In this document: piece after piece, positions 55,144 through 64,000 of the stretch
Layout of the letters: each line of letters begins with the position of its first letter
Position numbering within the stretch: position 1 is the stretch's first letter
Assembly: GCA_016703425.1 (NCBI GenBank)
Contig: JADJCA010000002.1
Span: forward strand, 248,001 to 312,000
Origin: Myxococcales bacterium
GTDB taxonomy: Bacteria; Myxococcota_A; Polyangia; Polyangiales; Polyangiaceae
DNA length: 64,000 nucleotides
Direction of reading: 5' to 3'
Translations under genes and position numbers: made by a program
The notes under the pieces: generated by a model
What the model saw: only the letters and a program-made list of their open reading frames with translations
What the model was told of the DNA's origin: nothing
Database searches by the model: none

Positions 55144-56493
55144 GTGCGAAGTGCTTTGCGGCTTCTGGCTTTGGCAGGTTTGGCAACAGCGGCCGGTGCG
55201 GCCGCGTGCAGCGTCGACACCGAGGGCACCGGTGATCCGGCACCGACCGGCGGCGACGACGCAGGCGGCGACGTGACCACGGGTGGACCGGACGGGGCCG
55301 TCACGGATGACGGCGGCGGTGGCGACACAGCGCTGCCGCCGGTCGACGCGGGCCCCGATACGGCGACGACGAACTGCAAGGCGGCGAACTGCGCGCTGAG
55401 CATCGCGGCGGGCCCGGCGCACACGTGCGCGATTCTCGGCGACCGGACGGTGAAGTGTTGGGGCGATAACATTCACGGAGAGCTGGGGAGCGGGACCCAA
55501 GACGGCGGAAATGTGTCACCACAGATGAACGCGACGCCGATGTTGGTGTCGGGGATTGCAGGCGCCACCAGCATCTCGCTGGGCGGCACACTCGGAATTA
55601 AGGCGTTCAGCTGCGCTCTCGTCGGTGGAGGAAGCGTTCGCTGTTGGGGTGCCAATGACCTTGGACAACTCGGGGCGAAGACCGATGCAGCAGTGTCCGT
55701 GGATGCGGTGACGGTCGGGGCGGATGCCGCTGCCACGCAGATCGACGTCGGGCTACGGCATGGCTGCATGGTGGACTCAGCGGGTGCGCTCCGGTGCTGG
55801 GGCCTCAACTTTTTTGGGGAGCGCGGCAATCCCGAGCTCTCCGCCTGGCCCTCCCGACCGACGCGGGTTGGCCTCGATCTCCGCCGGGCACGGAACAACC
55901 TGCGCGCGAGCGACGGACGGCAATCTGATCTGCATGGGTGCCAACGCCAACGGAGAGGGTCGGCCGAGGAAGCGACGCTGGAACCGTTGGACCAGGCTTC
56001 GGTCGACGCAGGTGGCCTGGTCGAAGATATCTCCGCGAGCGTGACCTTCACGTGCGCGACCCTCACGGGAAACGTCACATCATGCTGGGGAAGTACGGGA
56101 AACTCGCGCCTCGGTCGAGGAGCAGCCGCGGGTGCGACGGCCCAACCCGGGAGCCCCCTTTTTTCGCCCGGCTTCGATCCTACGCGAGTCGCGACCGGCG
56201 GCGCTCACGCGTGCGCGATCATGACGGACCGAGGGGTCAGTTGTTGGGGATCGAACACTCGAGGTCAAGCGGGCGACTTCTCGGGCAAAGACCCGGTGAC
56301 GACGCCGTCCGGCGTCGGGGGCCTCGGCAAGGTGGTCCAGCTCGCGCTCGGCGGCGGACACTCCTGCGCCCTCACGGAGGACGGCGACGTCTATTGCTGG
56401 GGCGTCAACAACCGCGGGCAGCTCGCGTTGCCGAGCCCTGATGGCAGCGTCGACAACGCCTCGCATCCCGACCCAGTCAAAGTGCCGCTTTAG
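55144..56493 (+). CDS. RCC1-repeat lipoprotein (7 repeats, internal double frame change)
   Basis: A 449-residue lipoprotein as read, with signal ending at GAAAC (about residue 22) and an Asp/Gly-rich linker. RCC1 signatures appear as KCWGDNIHGELGSG, RCWGANDLGQLGAK, RCWGLNFFGERGN, SCWGSTGNSRLGRG, SCWGSNTRGQAGD and YCWGVNNRGQLA. Between blade 3 and blade 5 the frame has lost repeat features; the +1 frame there reads ISAGHGTTCARATDGNLICM and GANANGE, the missing blade. Two compensating single-base changes (near 55865-55871 and 55957-55959) would restore seven blades. The start GTG has GGGAGG upstream within the terminator hairpin. Confidence 0.8.
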   Translation: MRSALRLLALAGLATAAGAAACSVDTEGTGDPAPTGGDDAGGDVTTGGPDGAVTDDGGGGDTALPPVDAGPDTATTNCKAANCALSIAAGPAHTCAILGDRTVKCWGDNIHGELGSGTQDGGNVSPQMNATPMLVSGIAGATSISLGGTLGIKAFSCALVGGGSVRCWGANDLGQLGAKTDAAVSVDAVTVGADAAATQIDVGLRHGCMVDSAGALRCWGLNFFGERGNPELSAWPSRPTRVGLDLRRARNNLRASDGRQSDLHGCQRQRRGSAEEATLEPLDQASVDAGGLVEDISASVTFTCATLTGNVTSCWGSTGNSRLGRGAAAGATAQPGSPLFSPGFDPTRVATGGAHACAIMTDRGVSCWGSNTRGQAGDFSGKDPVTTPSGVGGLGKVVQLALGGGHSCALTEDGDVYCWGVNNRGQLALPSPDGSVDNASHPDPVKVPL

Positions 56494-56571
56494 GCTCGAA
56501 GCCGCGCCCGCGCGGAGTCAGCAACACCGAGGCGGTCGCGGCGCCACACCGTGGTACTTTGGAAGCTCCCC

Positions 56572-56841
56572 ATGAGTCTCAAGAAGAAGCTCCTCTCCGA
56601 AAGCATGAAGCTCATCAGCGACCCGCGGGTCACCAAGCTCATGCAAGACGAACGCGTCATGAAGGCCCTCATGGCGGCCATGAGCATGCCCGGCAAGATG
56701 CAGACGTTCACCCACGAGCAGGTCGAGAAGCTCGCCAAGGCGATGGCCCTCGCCACCGAAGACGAGGTCAAAGACCTTCGTCGAACGGTGCGTCGCTTGG
56801 AAGAAGAGATGTCGAAGATGCGTCGCGACAAGGGCAACTGA
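56572..56841 (+). CDS. Small coiled-coil protein
   Basis: An 89-residue charged helical protein (LKKKLLSESMKLISDPRVTKL, then DEVKDLRRTVRRLEEEMSKM) that resembles phasin-like or polyhydroxyalkanoate-granule accessory proteins, though no diagnostic motif is seen. The ATG at 56572 has GGAAG upstream; an in-frame GTG at 56551 is less likely. Cytoplasmic. It is convergent with the OPT transporter gene. Confidence 0.6.
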   Translation: MSLKKKLLSESMKLISDPRVTKLMQDERVMKALMAAMSMPGKMQTFTHEQVEKLAKAMALATEDEVKDLRRTVRRLEEEMSKMRRDKGN

Positions 56842-56869
56842 TCGGCGCCGACTTCGCGCCGCGCGGCGC

Positions 56870-58852
56870 CTACTTGAGGACGAAGTTGTTGAGGGCGGCC
56901 ACGACGACCCCCATGATGCTCTCGCCGGCGATGAGCCCGGAGGCGACGGCGATGGTGTAGCGGTCCGACGCGCGCTTGCTGATCTTCTCGATGGCCCACG
57001 CGAGGAGCGCGCCGAGGAACATGGCGAGCGGGTTGTAGAACGGCAGAAGCAACCCGAGGCCGACGCCCGACGCCGACGGCAGCCACTTCTTCACCTTCGG
57101 GAAGAGCGCCTCGATGAGCGCCATCGTCACGCCGACCGCCAGGCCGATGCCGATGCACGTCCGCGCCATCGGGTGGAGGTTCTGGATGCCGTACTTGAAC
57201 ACCTCGGCGACGGCGCGCCACTGCTGCGCGCCGGGCGCGGCGAACTTCGGATCGCGCCCCCCCTCCCCGACGAGCGCGCTGGCCTCGGGCACCAGAATGT
57301 AGAAGCCCAAGACGCTCGCGAGCGTGCCGGTGAAGATGCCGCAAAATTGCGCGAGGAATTGCCGACGCGGGTTCGCGCCCAAGAGGTAGCCGCTCTTGAG
57401 ATCGTTCAGGAGGTCGGCGCTCGACAGCGCCGCGCCCGACGTGATCCCTGCCGTCATGAGGTTCGCCGTCGTGCTCTGCGGGATGAGCACGCCGTAGGTG
57501 AGCTGCATGATCTTGCCCATGGCGCCGCTCGGTGTGATGTCGGTCTCACCAGTGGCGCGGCACGCGACGAGCGCCAGCACGAACGTCATGAGCACAGCGA
57601 GGACGCCGTAATACGGTGGGATCTCGAAGTAGCGCCACGCGAGCACGACGATGCCCGCGCCAGCGACCCCGGTGCCGATGGGAAACCATGACATCGGAGC
57701 TTCCACGGCGGCGACGCGCGCGCCAGCGTCGTCCGTGGCGCCGCCGCCGCCGAGACCTTTGAAGGCCCGTGCGATGGTGCGCCACTGGAAGGCGAACGAC
57801 ACGAGCGCGGACGACACCAGGAGCGGCGCCCCGAGCCAGATGCCGATCTCTTTCCACGCCGACGCCGGCTTGCTCGCCGCGGCGACCACAGCGCCGGCAG
57901 AGTTGGTCCACGTGCTCGCGAGCGCGATGGGTGTGACCCAGAAGGCGAGGATCAACGCGCCGAGCATCATGCTCAGCGTGACCCTGAGGCCGATGATCGC
58001 GCCGGCCGCGACCAAGACGCCGCTGTGGTCGAGCTTGATGCCAAAGTCGCTCATCTTGTAGGCCTTGCCACCGACCGTGAGGCCCGGCAGAAAGTCGAAG
58101 ATCTTGCTGAACTCAGGCATGAGCCCTTCGCGGACAACCTTGCCGGCGGCCGTCGTGATCTTCACGAGGCCAAGGTCCTTGAGGAGCGGGATCGCGAGGC
58201 CGAAGACGCCGGCAATGAGCAGCGCCCTGCCCTTCTCGAGCGCCTCGGTGCCCTTGCTGTAGAGGCTCTGCAATGTCACCGCCGCGGCGACGCCGGAGGG
58301 AAACTTGAGCCGCTCCTGGTTGATCATGTTTCGCTTCATCGGGATCGCGAGGAAGACGCCGAGCGTCGCGAGGAGCAGAACCCATGCGCCAAGAACCCAC
58401 GCGGGCAAGTGCGTGCCCGTCGGGTTGTCCTTGGTGACCGACAGGATCAAGAGCGCGGGAATGGCCGTCGCCAACGTGTTGCCCGTCGCGTAACCGGCCG
58501 CCGACGCCGTCGACTGCATGCAGTTGGTCTCGAGAATCGACATCGGGCCTTTGACGACGCCGGCCTTCTGAAGCGTGTTCCAAATGGAGAACGAGAGGAT
58601 GCACGCCGTGATGGCTACGCCCAGGTGCCAGCCGGTCTTGAGACCGATGTACACGTTCGTGAACGCGAGCAAGAATCCCAGCCCGGTCCCCATGGCCACG
58701 GCGCGCACCGTCAGTTGCGGCGCGTCGTCACCGCGGTACGCGCGCTCGTACCAGGTCTTCTCGTCGAAGGTGAGGACCTCTTCCGGAGGAATCTCGAGGG
58801 GCTTGTTCCGGTCGAGGTCTTCGGGGGACGGTGCCGGTTGAAAGAGCGCCAT
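56870..58852 (-). CDS. OPT family oligopeptide transporter
   Basis: A 660-residue inner-membrane transporter of the OPT family with about 14-16 hydrophobic segments. Family motifs are seen at TVRAVAMGTGLGFLLAFTNVY (first helix), NPTGTHLPAWVLGAWVLLLA and TNLMTAG-like SGAALSSADLLNDLKSGYLLG. It should import peptides or metal chelates by proton symport. The ATG at 58852 matches the usual N-terminus; an upstream TTG at 58885 is not needed. No regulator is adjacent. Confidence 0.9.
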   Translation of the reverse strand: MALFQPAPSPEDLDRNKPLEIPPEEVLTFDEKTWYERAYRGDDAPQLTVRAVAMGTGLGFLLAFTNVYIGLKTGWHLGVAITACILSFSIWNTLQKAGVVKGPMSILETNCMQSTASAAGYATGNTLATAIPALLILSVTKDNPTGTHLPAWVLGAWVLLLATLGVFLAIPMKRNMINQERLKFPSGVAAAVTLQSLYSKGTEALEKGRALLIAGVFGLAIPLLKDLGLVKITTAAGKVVREGLMPEFSKIFDFLPGLTVGGKAYKMSDFGIKLDHSGVLVAAGAIIGLRVTLSMMLGALILAFWVTPIALASTWTNSAGAVVAAASKPASAWKEIGIWLGAPLLVSSALVSFAFQWRTIARAFKGLGGGGATDDAGARVAAVEAPMSWFPIGTGVAGAGIVVLAWRYFEIPPYYGVLAVLMTFVLALVACRATGETDITPSGAMGKIMQLTYGVLIPQSTTANLMTAGITSGAALSSADLLNDLKSGYLLGANPRRQFLAQFCGIFTGTLASVLGFYILVPEASALVGEGGRDPKFAAPGAQQWRAVAEVFKYGIQNLHPMARTCIGIGLAVGVTMALIEALFPKVKKWLPSASGVGLGLLLPFYNPLAMFLGALLAWAIEKISKRASDRYTIAVASGLIAGESIMGVVVAALNNFVLK

Positions 58853-58936
58853 GGGGCTGCTGTACAGCGTATTCCGCGACGACACGACGCCGAAATCGGG
58901 TCGGCCTTGGTCAGCGGCTTGGTCGCAGCGCGGCCC

Positions 58937-59971
58937 CTACGCAGCCGTTCGCGTCCGGTCCGTGAGCCAACGCGTGACGATGCTCCACACGCCCCGCGAC
59001 GCCTCACGACCGACGAGCAGATCGATGTGCCCCGCCTCCACGGTGCGGTAGGTCTTGTCCGGGGAGCGACTCCGCTCGAAGCCCGGCTTGACGCTCTCCG
59101 GCGGAGCGAGATCGTCGTGTTTGCCCGCGAGCACGAGGAGCGGCAGGTCGAGCGCCTCGAAGCGGTCTGCCCGATCGGTCGCCCGGCCCCCAAAGCGACG
59201 CTCGTTGGCCCACTCGAGCATCTCCACGAGCTCACCCACGATGGCGCGGTCGAAGGCCAGCGAGAGGTGTTCGGCCAAGACCTCCGGCTCGAGCGCCCCC
59301 GGGTGCCATCCACGTACGATCGGATAGAGCGCTGTCTCCGCGACGGGGCGCAACGTCCGCAGCACCGAACCGAGGCTCGACACGGCGAGCGGCATGCGAT
59401 GCGGGCGCATCCGCACCACCGAAAGACCGCGCACAAGGAGCGCGAGCGCCTGGAGCGACTTGGAGCCGCGCGTGAAATGGTAGGGCGAGCCGATCGACAC
59501 AAGGCCCGCGAGGGCTCCCGTGAGATCCGGCGCGCCGGCGTAGCCGACGAGGCCCCCCAGCGAATGCCCGACGTAGAAGATGCGTTGGCCACCGCCGGAG
59601 GCTCGCTGAACCTCCTCGACGGCGCGCGGGAGGTCCTCCGCGATGTAGTCGTCGAGGCTCGTCGCGCGCGCCTTGGAGAGCTGCCTCGAGCGCCCATGCC
59701 CTCGCAGATCGAGGTTGTAGACATCGAAGCCCGCCACGGCGAGGGCGTTCGCAAAGCTGCGTGACGGCAAGTGCCACGCGTATCGGTTTTGCGCGAACCC
59801 GTGGACCAAGAGGACGGGTCCGAGGGTGCCGCCGGCGCGGTGAGGGTCGGCCGAGCGCTTGCGGACGATGGAGAGGGGAGCGCGACCGCTCGTGACGAGG
59901 AGCTCCTTCACGAAGGCCGCTCGCCGACCGGTGTCGACGGTCTGCTCGACCACGCGCCCGTGGAGGATCAC
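58937..59971 (-). CDS. Alpha/beta hydrolase
   Basis: A 344-residue alpha/beta-fold hydrolase. The nucleophile elbow is GHSLGG; the oxyanion region VLLVHGFAQNRYAW precedes it; the acid is in AGKHDDLAPP and the histidine in EAGHIDLLVG. The cap region resembles lipase or polyhydroxyalkanoate-type enzymes. I chose the GTG at 59971 (SD GGAAG); longer forms upstream to 60034 lack support. It is divergent from the outer-membrane-like gene at 60064. Confidence 0.8.
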   Translation of the reverse strand: MILHGRVVEQTVDTGRRAAFVKELLVTSGRAPLSIVRKRSADPHRAGGTLGPVLLVHGFAQNRYAWHLPSRSFANALAVAGFDVYNLDLRGHGRSRQLSKARATSLDDYIAEDLPRAVEEVQRASGGGQRIFYVGHSLGGLVGYAGAPDLTGALAGLVSIGSPYHFTRGSKSLQALALLVRGLSVVRMRPHRMPLAVSSLGSVLRTLRPVAETALYPIVRGWHPGALEPEVLAEHLSLAFDRAIVGELVEMLEWANERRFGGRATDRADRFEALDLPLLVLAGKHDDLAPPESVKPGFERSRSPDKTYRTVEAGHIDLLVGREASRGVWSIVTRWLTDRTRTAA

Positions 59972-60063
59972 GAAAGCTTCCGCTCCACGGCGGACAGTGT
60001 AGCATGCTTGACGACGCGTCGCGTTGCGGCTCAAGTGGGCGCGCGCACACGCCCGGGAGAGTC

Positions 60064-61137
60064 ATGACGCACCGAACGCTCTTTTGCGGGGCCGCCATCT
60101 TGGCCACCCTTTCCTTGTCGAACGCCGCGCTTGCTCAGAAGAAGCCCAAGCCCAAGGCGCCGAAGACGGAGGAGAAGGCTCCCGAGCCGGTGACGGAAGC
60201 GCCCTCGGCGGACAAAGCCGAGGAGCCGAAGGCCGACGCCGAGGGGGCCGACAAGGGCGACAAGGACAAGGCGAAGAACGTCGAGCCGCCGGCAGAAGAG
60301 TGGGACGACACCGACGTCACGGAGAAGCCGGGCAAGACCTACTACTTCGTGGGGCTACGCTACCGCGGCACCATCGTCCCCAAATTCATCCTCAACATGT
60401 TCGTGGATGAAGGCGCGACCTTCTACTCGAACACCGTCGGCGTCGAGGCGGACATCCGCAAGGACGGCTTCTCGATCATCCCAGCCCTTCAATACGTCGA
60501 GTACGGGACAGACGACATCCTCTTCAAGGAGAAGGGCAAACCTGATCTCTCCAACAACTGGTCGGTGGTGAACTCCGGCTTGAAGGGCATGTACCTCACG
60601 GCCGACCTCTTGTGGTCCACCAAGGTCCACAAGAACTGGGACTTCGAATACGGCGCCGGCTTCGGTCTCGGCGTGCTCTTCGGCAACCTTCAAAACAACT
60701 GGGTCTACTTGGACCCGAATGGCCCGCTTTCGCGCGAAGACGGCGTTCGCTACTCGAAGTGCCCCAGCGAGTTCCAGAACGACCTGCCTGCGCGCACGGG
60801 CCAAGCGACCTGCTCAAAGCCCGCGCACTCGAACGCCAACGAGGCCAAGGTCGGCAACTACGAAGAGAAGTTCTGGACCGGCGGCGGTTCGGTGCCGAAC
60901 GTGTTCATCCACCTGGCGATTCCGCAATTGGGTGTCCGTTTCAAGCCGCGCAAGGATGTGCAAGCGCGCTTCGGCCTCGGGTTTTCGCTGACAGGATTCT
61001 GGTTCGGCCTCAGCGCGAACTACGGCCTTGAGACAGCGCTCGACAAGGGCAAGGGCGGAAGCGCGGCGGCGAACTCCGAGTCAACCCAAGGGCCTCGCCT
61101 CGTGACCGGGCAATCGCTCTCGCCGTTCCACTTCTGA
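60064..61137 (+). CDS. Outer-membrane-like protein with Lys/Pro-rich N-terminal linker
   Basis: A 357-residue exported protein. The signal peptide ends at ALAQ (about residue 24), followed by a KKPKPKAPK-type linker of about 65 residues and a long beta-rich body (YYFVGLRYRGTIVPKFILNM, DFEYGAGFGLGVLFGNLQNN, PQLGVRFKPRKDVQARFGLGF) typical of an outer-membrane barrel. The ATG has GGGAGAG upstream. Function unknown; the linker may contact peptidoglycan. Confidence 0.65.
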   Translation: MTHRTLFCGAAILATLSLSNAALAQKKPKPKAPKTEEKAPEPVTEAPSADKAEEPKADAEGADKGDKDKAKNVEPPAEEWDDTDVTEKPGKTYYFVGLRYRGTIVPKFILNMFVDEGATFYSNTVGVEADIRKDGFSIIPALQYVEYGTDDILFKEKGKPDLSNNWSVVNSGLKGMYLTADLLWSTKVHKNWDFEYGAGFGLGVLFGNLQNNWVYLDPNGPLSREDGVRYSKCPSEFQNDLPARTGQATCSKPAHSNANEAKVGNYEEKFWTGGGSVPNVFIHLAIPQLGVRFKPRKDVQARFGLGFSLTGFWFGLSANYGLETALDKGKGGSAAANSESTQGPRLVTGQSLSPFHF

Positions 61138-61153
61138 CGAAACCGAGCCCCCC

Positions 61154-64000
61154 TTGGCTCAGCGTCCCCAGAAAGGCCACGAGGCCGCGCTACCCGCTCG
61201 CTACGAGCCGCTCGCGCTCCTCGGCCGTGGTGGTGGCGGTGAGGTCTGGTCGGTCCGCGACCGGATTCTCGATCAGGAGCTGGCGCTCAAGCTCCTCTCC
61301 GCCGACGCCGGTGAGGATGAACTCATGGCGCTGGTGCGCGAGGCCACGGCGCTCTCGGGCCTGGAGGGGCTCGGCGTGCCGCGGGTTGTCGCCTTCGGCA
61401 CCCTCGCTGGGACGAAGCGCCGCTACCTCGCGCGTGAGCTGGCGAAGGGCCGCAGCCTCGACCACATCTTTGACGATGCCGACGCGCCGCCGGCCGTGTC
61501 GCTGGGCGCGATCGCGGAGGCCGCCGAGAAGCTTACCCCGCTCCATCGCGCGGGCCTGCTGCATGGCGATCTGAAGCCCGCCAACATCGTGGTCGATGAC
61601 GACGGCCGCGCGACGCTCGTCGACCTCGGGCTCGCAGCGCCGTGGCGCGAAGGTGGGACGCGCGCTCGCGGTCTCACGCCTCGCTACGCCGCACCGGAGC
61701 TCCTGGCGGGCGCTCCGTTGACCGTCCGCGCCGAGGTCTACGCGCTCGGCGCGACGCTCGACCAATTCCTACGAGCGCGGGGCGACCGCATTCCCGAGGC
61801 GATGCGCGACGCGCTTGTGGCCGTCGCCACACGAGCCACGGACGATGAACCCCAGGCGCGCTACCCGAGCGTTGATGAGCTCGCGAGCGCCCTGCGCCAC
61901 GCCGCACAGCAGCCGGCCGTGAAGACCGATGCGAACGAGGTCGATGTCTGGCCCGTCGTGGGCGCGGAGGGCGAGGCGGCGCGCCTGCGCAACGTCGTCG
62001 AGTCGCTGCAAGACGGCGACGTGCTCTTGCTCGACGGGCCAACGGGGTCGGGCCGCACGACGCTCTTGCGGCGCTTGGCGTGGACCCTTGGCGTCGAAGG
62101 GTTGTCGGTGGCTCCCCTCGAAGCCCCGACCCATGGTGCGCTCTCGCTCGACCTGGTCGAGCTCGAGTTGGGCGCCTTCCCCCGCATGGCTGGCGGCATC
62201 GTCCTCGTCGACGACCCCCTTGTCCTTACGGAGCCCGTTGTCGAACGACTGCGCGCCGCGGTCACCGATGGCGCGCGCGTCGTCGCCGCCGGCGACGATG
62301 CGTTCGCGAAGCGCCTGACGGAGCGTGCGCCCGTGCTCTTTCACGTTTCGGGCCTCGGCAGCGACGTCGCCAAGGATCTCGTTCAGCGCGTCGCGCCATC
62401 GCTGGCCGTGGCCGTGCAGAATCACCTCATCCGGCGAGCCGGCGGGCGCCCAGGACGCCTCCGCGCGATGCTGCGTGCGATGGCGAATCGGCCCGTCGTC
62501 TCCATCGAAGACGTCGACGCGCTCCTCACCGGCTCCGGTGGATCGCTGGCGCCGCCCGCCAGCGCCGAGGAGGCGATGACGCAAGCGGAGCGTGCCCTCG
62601 ACGTGGGGCACCTCGACGAGGCCGATCGCCTCTTGGCCGATGTGCGCGGCGCTTCGCTGCGCGCCAGGCGAGCCGTGGCCGAGGCGCGCCTGGCGCTGGG
62701 GCGAGGCGATGCTCGCGGAGCGATGGCCCATCTAGGCGGCGTCGCCGATGAGGTCGAGGGCACCGAACAGGCTCGCAGCTTCCGTGTTGCGCAGGCCCGC
62801 GCGCACCTCCGGCTCGGTGAAAACGCGGAGGCGGCGGAGCTTGCGCGTCGTGTCGTCGAGTCGAGCGGCGACGACGCACTGGCCATCGAAGCGTTGTGCA
62901 TCCAAGGCATCGCGCTGGCGTATTCGGGCAAGGACGACGAGGGGGCGGCACTGCTCCAGCGTGCGTGCGCGCTCGCGGAGCCCCGTGACGAGCGCCGCCT
63001 GGCAGCCTTGGCGCACGGCAACTTGGCGATTCTGCACCAGCGGGCCGGCAACAACGCCGAAGCGCGTGCCGCCTACGAGAGGTCGCTCAAGGCCGCGGAG
63101 GCTGCGCGTGACGCGGCCACCATCGCGCTCACGCGGCTGAACCTCGCGGCGCTTGCGCGCGGCGAGGGGGACTTGGCGAGCGCCCTCTCGCACCTCGAGG
63201 CGTCGGTGGATATGGCCCGCCGCGCCGGAGCAACGCTCGCGCTCCGTGGCGCGCTGCTCAGCCTCGCGAACCTCGATCTCTACCTCGGAAGGTATGCCCG
63301 CGCGCGCGGGTCCATCGCGTCGCTTGCGAGCGAGCGAGCGAGCTTGCCACCGGTAAGCCAGGCGACGCTTCTGGGTCTCGAAGCGGAGCTCGCGGCGCGC
63401 TCCGGCGACGCCGACGGCGCCGCCGCGCTCTACGATCGCTCCGCGAAAGCCTGGACCGAGCAGGGGCGGCCCCACGACGCCGCGGAAGCCAAGCTCGAGC
63501 GCTTGCTCTTGCGCGCGCGGGGCGGAGCGGCGCTGGGAGCGCTGACGGCCGAGCTCGATGAGCTGGAGCGCTCCCTCGAGCCGCGCGGCTTCGGTGAACA
63601 CGAAGCGCTCGCGCAGATCGTCCGCGGTGTCTTGGCGGTGCAAAGGCAGGACGACGCCCGCGCGCGCGCTGCCTTCGACCGCGCCGAGCTCGAGTCTCGT
63701 CGGAGCGGCCGCCGCGAGTGGGAGTGGCTCGCCCTCGACGCGCGCGCCCGTCACGCCGCAGCGCTCGGCAGCTTCGCAACGTCCAAGCGCGACGTCGACG
63801 GAGCGCTCGCGATCCTTGAAGAGACCGCCGCGAAGCTCCCGCGCGATCTGCGGGAAGTCTTCTGGAACGACCCTCGAAGACGCGCGCTACGCGAGGCCAT
63901 CGTGGCGACGCAGTTGCCACGGAGCCTGACCACCATCGAGTCGCCGGGCAACAGCCGGTCGCACCGCGTCATGCGCGACGAGTCAGCGACGAGCCTCTTT
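61154..64000 (+). CDS. Ser/Thr protein kinase with ATPase and TPR domains (partial, runs off the end)
   Basis: Open to the window end (949 codons). Residues about 14-255 are a Hanks-type kinase: ALLGRGGGGEVWSV, ALKLLS with the catalytic Lys, LLHGDLKPANIVV (HGD instead of HRD), LVDLGLA (DLG instead of DFG) and YAAPELLAG. Next comes an NTPase-like domain with GPTGSGRTTLLRR (the Walker A Lys is Arg) and IVLVDDPL as Walker B. From about residue 470 onwards there are helical TPR units (AHGNLAILHQRAGNNAEARA, LTRLNLAALARGEGDLASAL). The start is a TTG at 61154 without a strong ribosome-binding site, so it could be elsewhere. This kinase-STAND-TPR layout occurs in other myxobacteria. Confidence 0.8.
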   Translation, partial: MAQRPQKGHEAALPARYEPLALLGRGGGGEVWSVRDRILDQELALKLLSADAGEDELMALVREATALSGLEGLGVPRVVAFGTLAGTKRRYLARELAKGRSLDHIFDDADAPPAVSLGAIAEAAEKLTPLHRAGLLHGDLKPANIVVDDDGRATLVDLGLAAPWREGGTRARGLTPRYAAPELLAGAPLTVRAEVYALGATLDQFLRARGDRIPEAMRDALVAVATRATDDEPQARYPSVDELASALRHAAQQPAVKTDANEVDVWPVVGAEGEAARLRNVVESLQDGDVLLLDGPTGSGRTTLLRRLAWTLGVEGLSVAPLEAPTHGALSLDLVELELGAFPRMAGGIVLVDDPLVLTEPVVERLRAAVTDGARVVAAGDDAFAKRLTERAPVLFHVSGLGSDVAKDLVQRVAPSLAVAVQNHLIRRAGGRPGRLRAMLRAMANRPVVSIEDVDALLTGSGGSLAPPASAEEAMTQAERALDVGHLDEADRLLADVRGASLRARRAVAEARLALGRGDARGAMAHLGGVADEVEGTEQARSFRVAQARAHLRLGENAEAAELARRVVESSGDDALAIEALCIQGIALAYSGKDDEGAALLQRACALAEPRDERRLAALAHGNLAILHQRAGNNAEARAAYERSLKAAEAARDAATIALTRLNLAALARGEGDLASALSHLEASVDMARRAGATLALRGALLSLANLDLYLGRYARARGSIASLASERASLPPVSQATLLGLEAELAARSGDADGAAALYDRSAKAWTEQGRPHDAAEAKLERLLLRARGGAALGALTAELDELERSLEPRGFGEHEALAQIVRGVLAVQRQDDARARAAFDRAELESRRSGRREWEWLALDARARHAAALGSFATSKRDVDGALAILEETAAKLPRDLREVFWNDPRRRALREAIVATQLPRSLTTIESPGNSRSHRVMRDESATSLF

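Overview
The window is high-GC DNA from a myxobacterium-like organism (Myxococcota, probably the Polyangia/Sorangium side; this is inferred from gene content only). The clues are an AgmX/PglI-type gliding or TonB-like protein, Ser/Thr kinases with PEGA or TPR tails, many Asp/Thr/Pro-rich lipoproteins, RCC1-repeat lipoproteins, a MYXO-CTERM-like sorting tail and very GC-biased third codon positions. No rRNA, CRISPR array, insertion sequence or integrated phage is visible. No gene-free stretch exceeds about 300 bases; the longest are 52696-52945, 41502-41718, 23626-23831, 20264-20465 and 17749-17940.

Layout. 1-9 kb: a SPOUT RNA methyltransferase, a Uma2-type nuclease, a metallophosphoesterase, an outer-membrane-like protein, a 14-repeat RCC1 lipoprotein, a CBS protein, a GNAT acetyltransferase and unknown membrane proteins. 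9.2-23.7 kb, all on the minus strand: the classical transcription/translation block, read 5' to 3' as tRNA-Thr(TGT), tRNA-Tyr(GTA), tRNA-Gly(TCC), tRNA-Thr(GGT), tuf, rpmG, tRNA-Trp, secE, nusG, rplK, rplA, rplJ, rplL, rpoB, rpoC, closed by a strong intrinsic terminator. 23.8-31.6 kb: small lipoproteins and membrane proteins, a nucleotide-translocase-like membrane protein fused to HEAT repeats and overlapping a double cyclic-nucleotide-binding protein, and a MYXO-CTERM-like phosphatase. 31.7-41.5 kb: a PEGA-tailed Ser/Thr kinase, a GT2 glycosyltransferase, trmB, a GT-C-like membrane protein, an Asp/Thr-rich lipoprotein, a frameshifted AgmX-like gene and a SnoaL-like lipoprotein. 41.7-50.9 kb: an aldo/keto reductase, a frameshifted inositol-monophosphatase-family gene and a sarcosine-oxidase-like flavoenzyme in one apparent operon; then a HEAT-like lipoprotein, an FHA-GAF-sigma54 activator, and folK fused to a SUKH-like domain. 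51-64 kb: a DUF6600-like Trp/Tyr-rich protein, the PrkA kinase with a terminator, a 7-repeat RCC1 lipoprotein, an OPT transporter, an alpha/beta hydrolase, an outer-membrane-like protein, and a Ser/Thr kinase-ATPase-TPR protein that runs off the end.

Two results stand out. First, the EF-Tu in the ribosomal block departs from the universal GTPase signatures at three sites: switch I lacks RGIT, NKxD is DKCD, and SAL is AAY. The rest of the protein is well conserved. Second, four genes between 37 and 56 kb carry single-base frame changes at short homopolymers that can be repaired by adding or removing one base. This looks more like consensus sequencing error than real gene decay, and it affects how those genes should be read.
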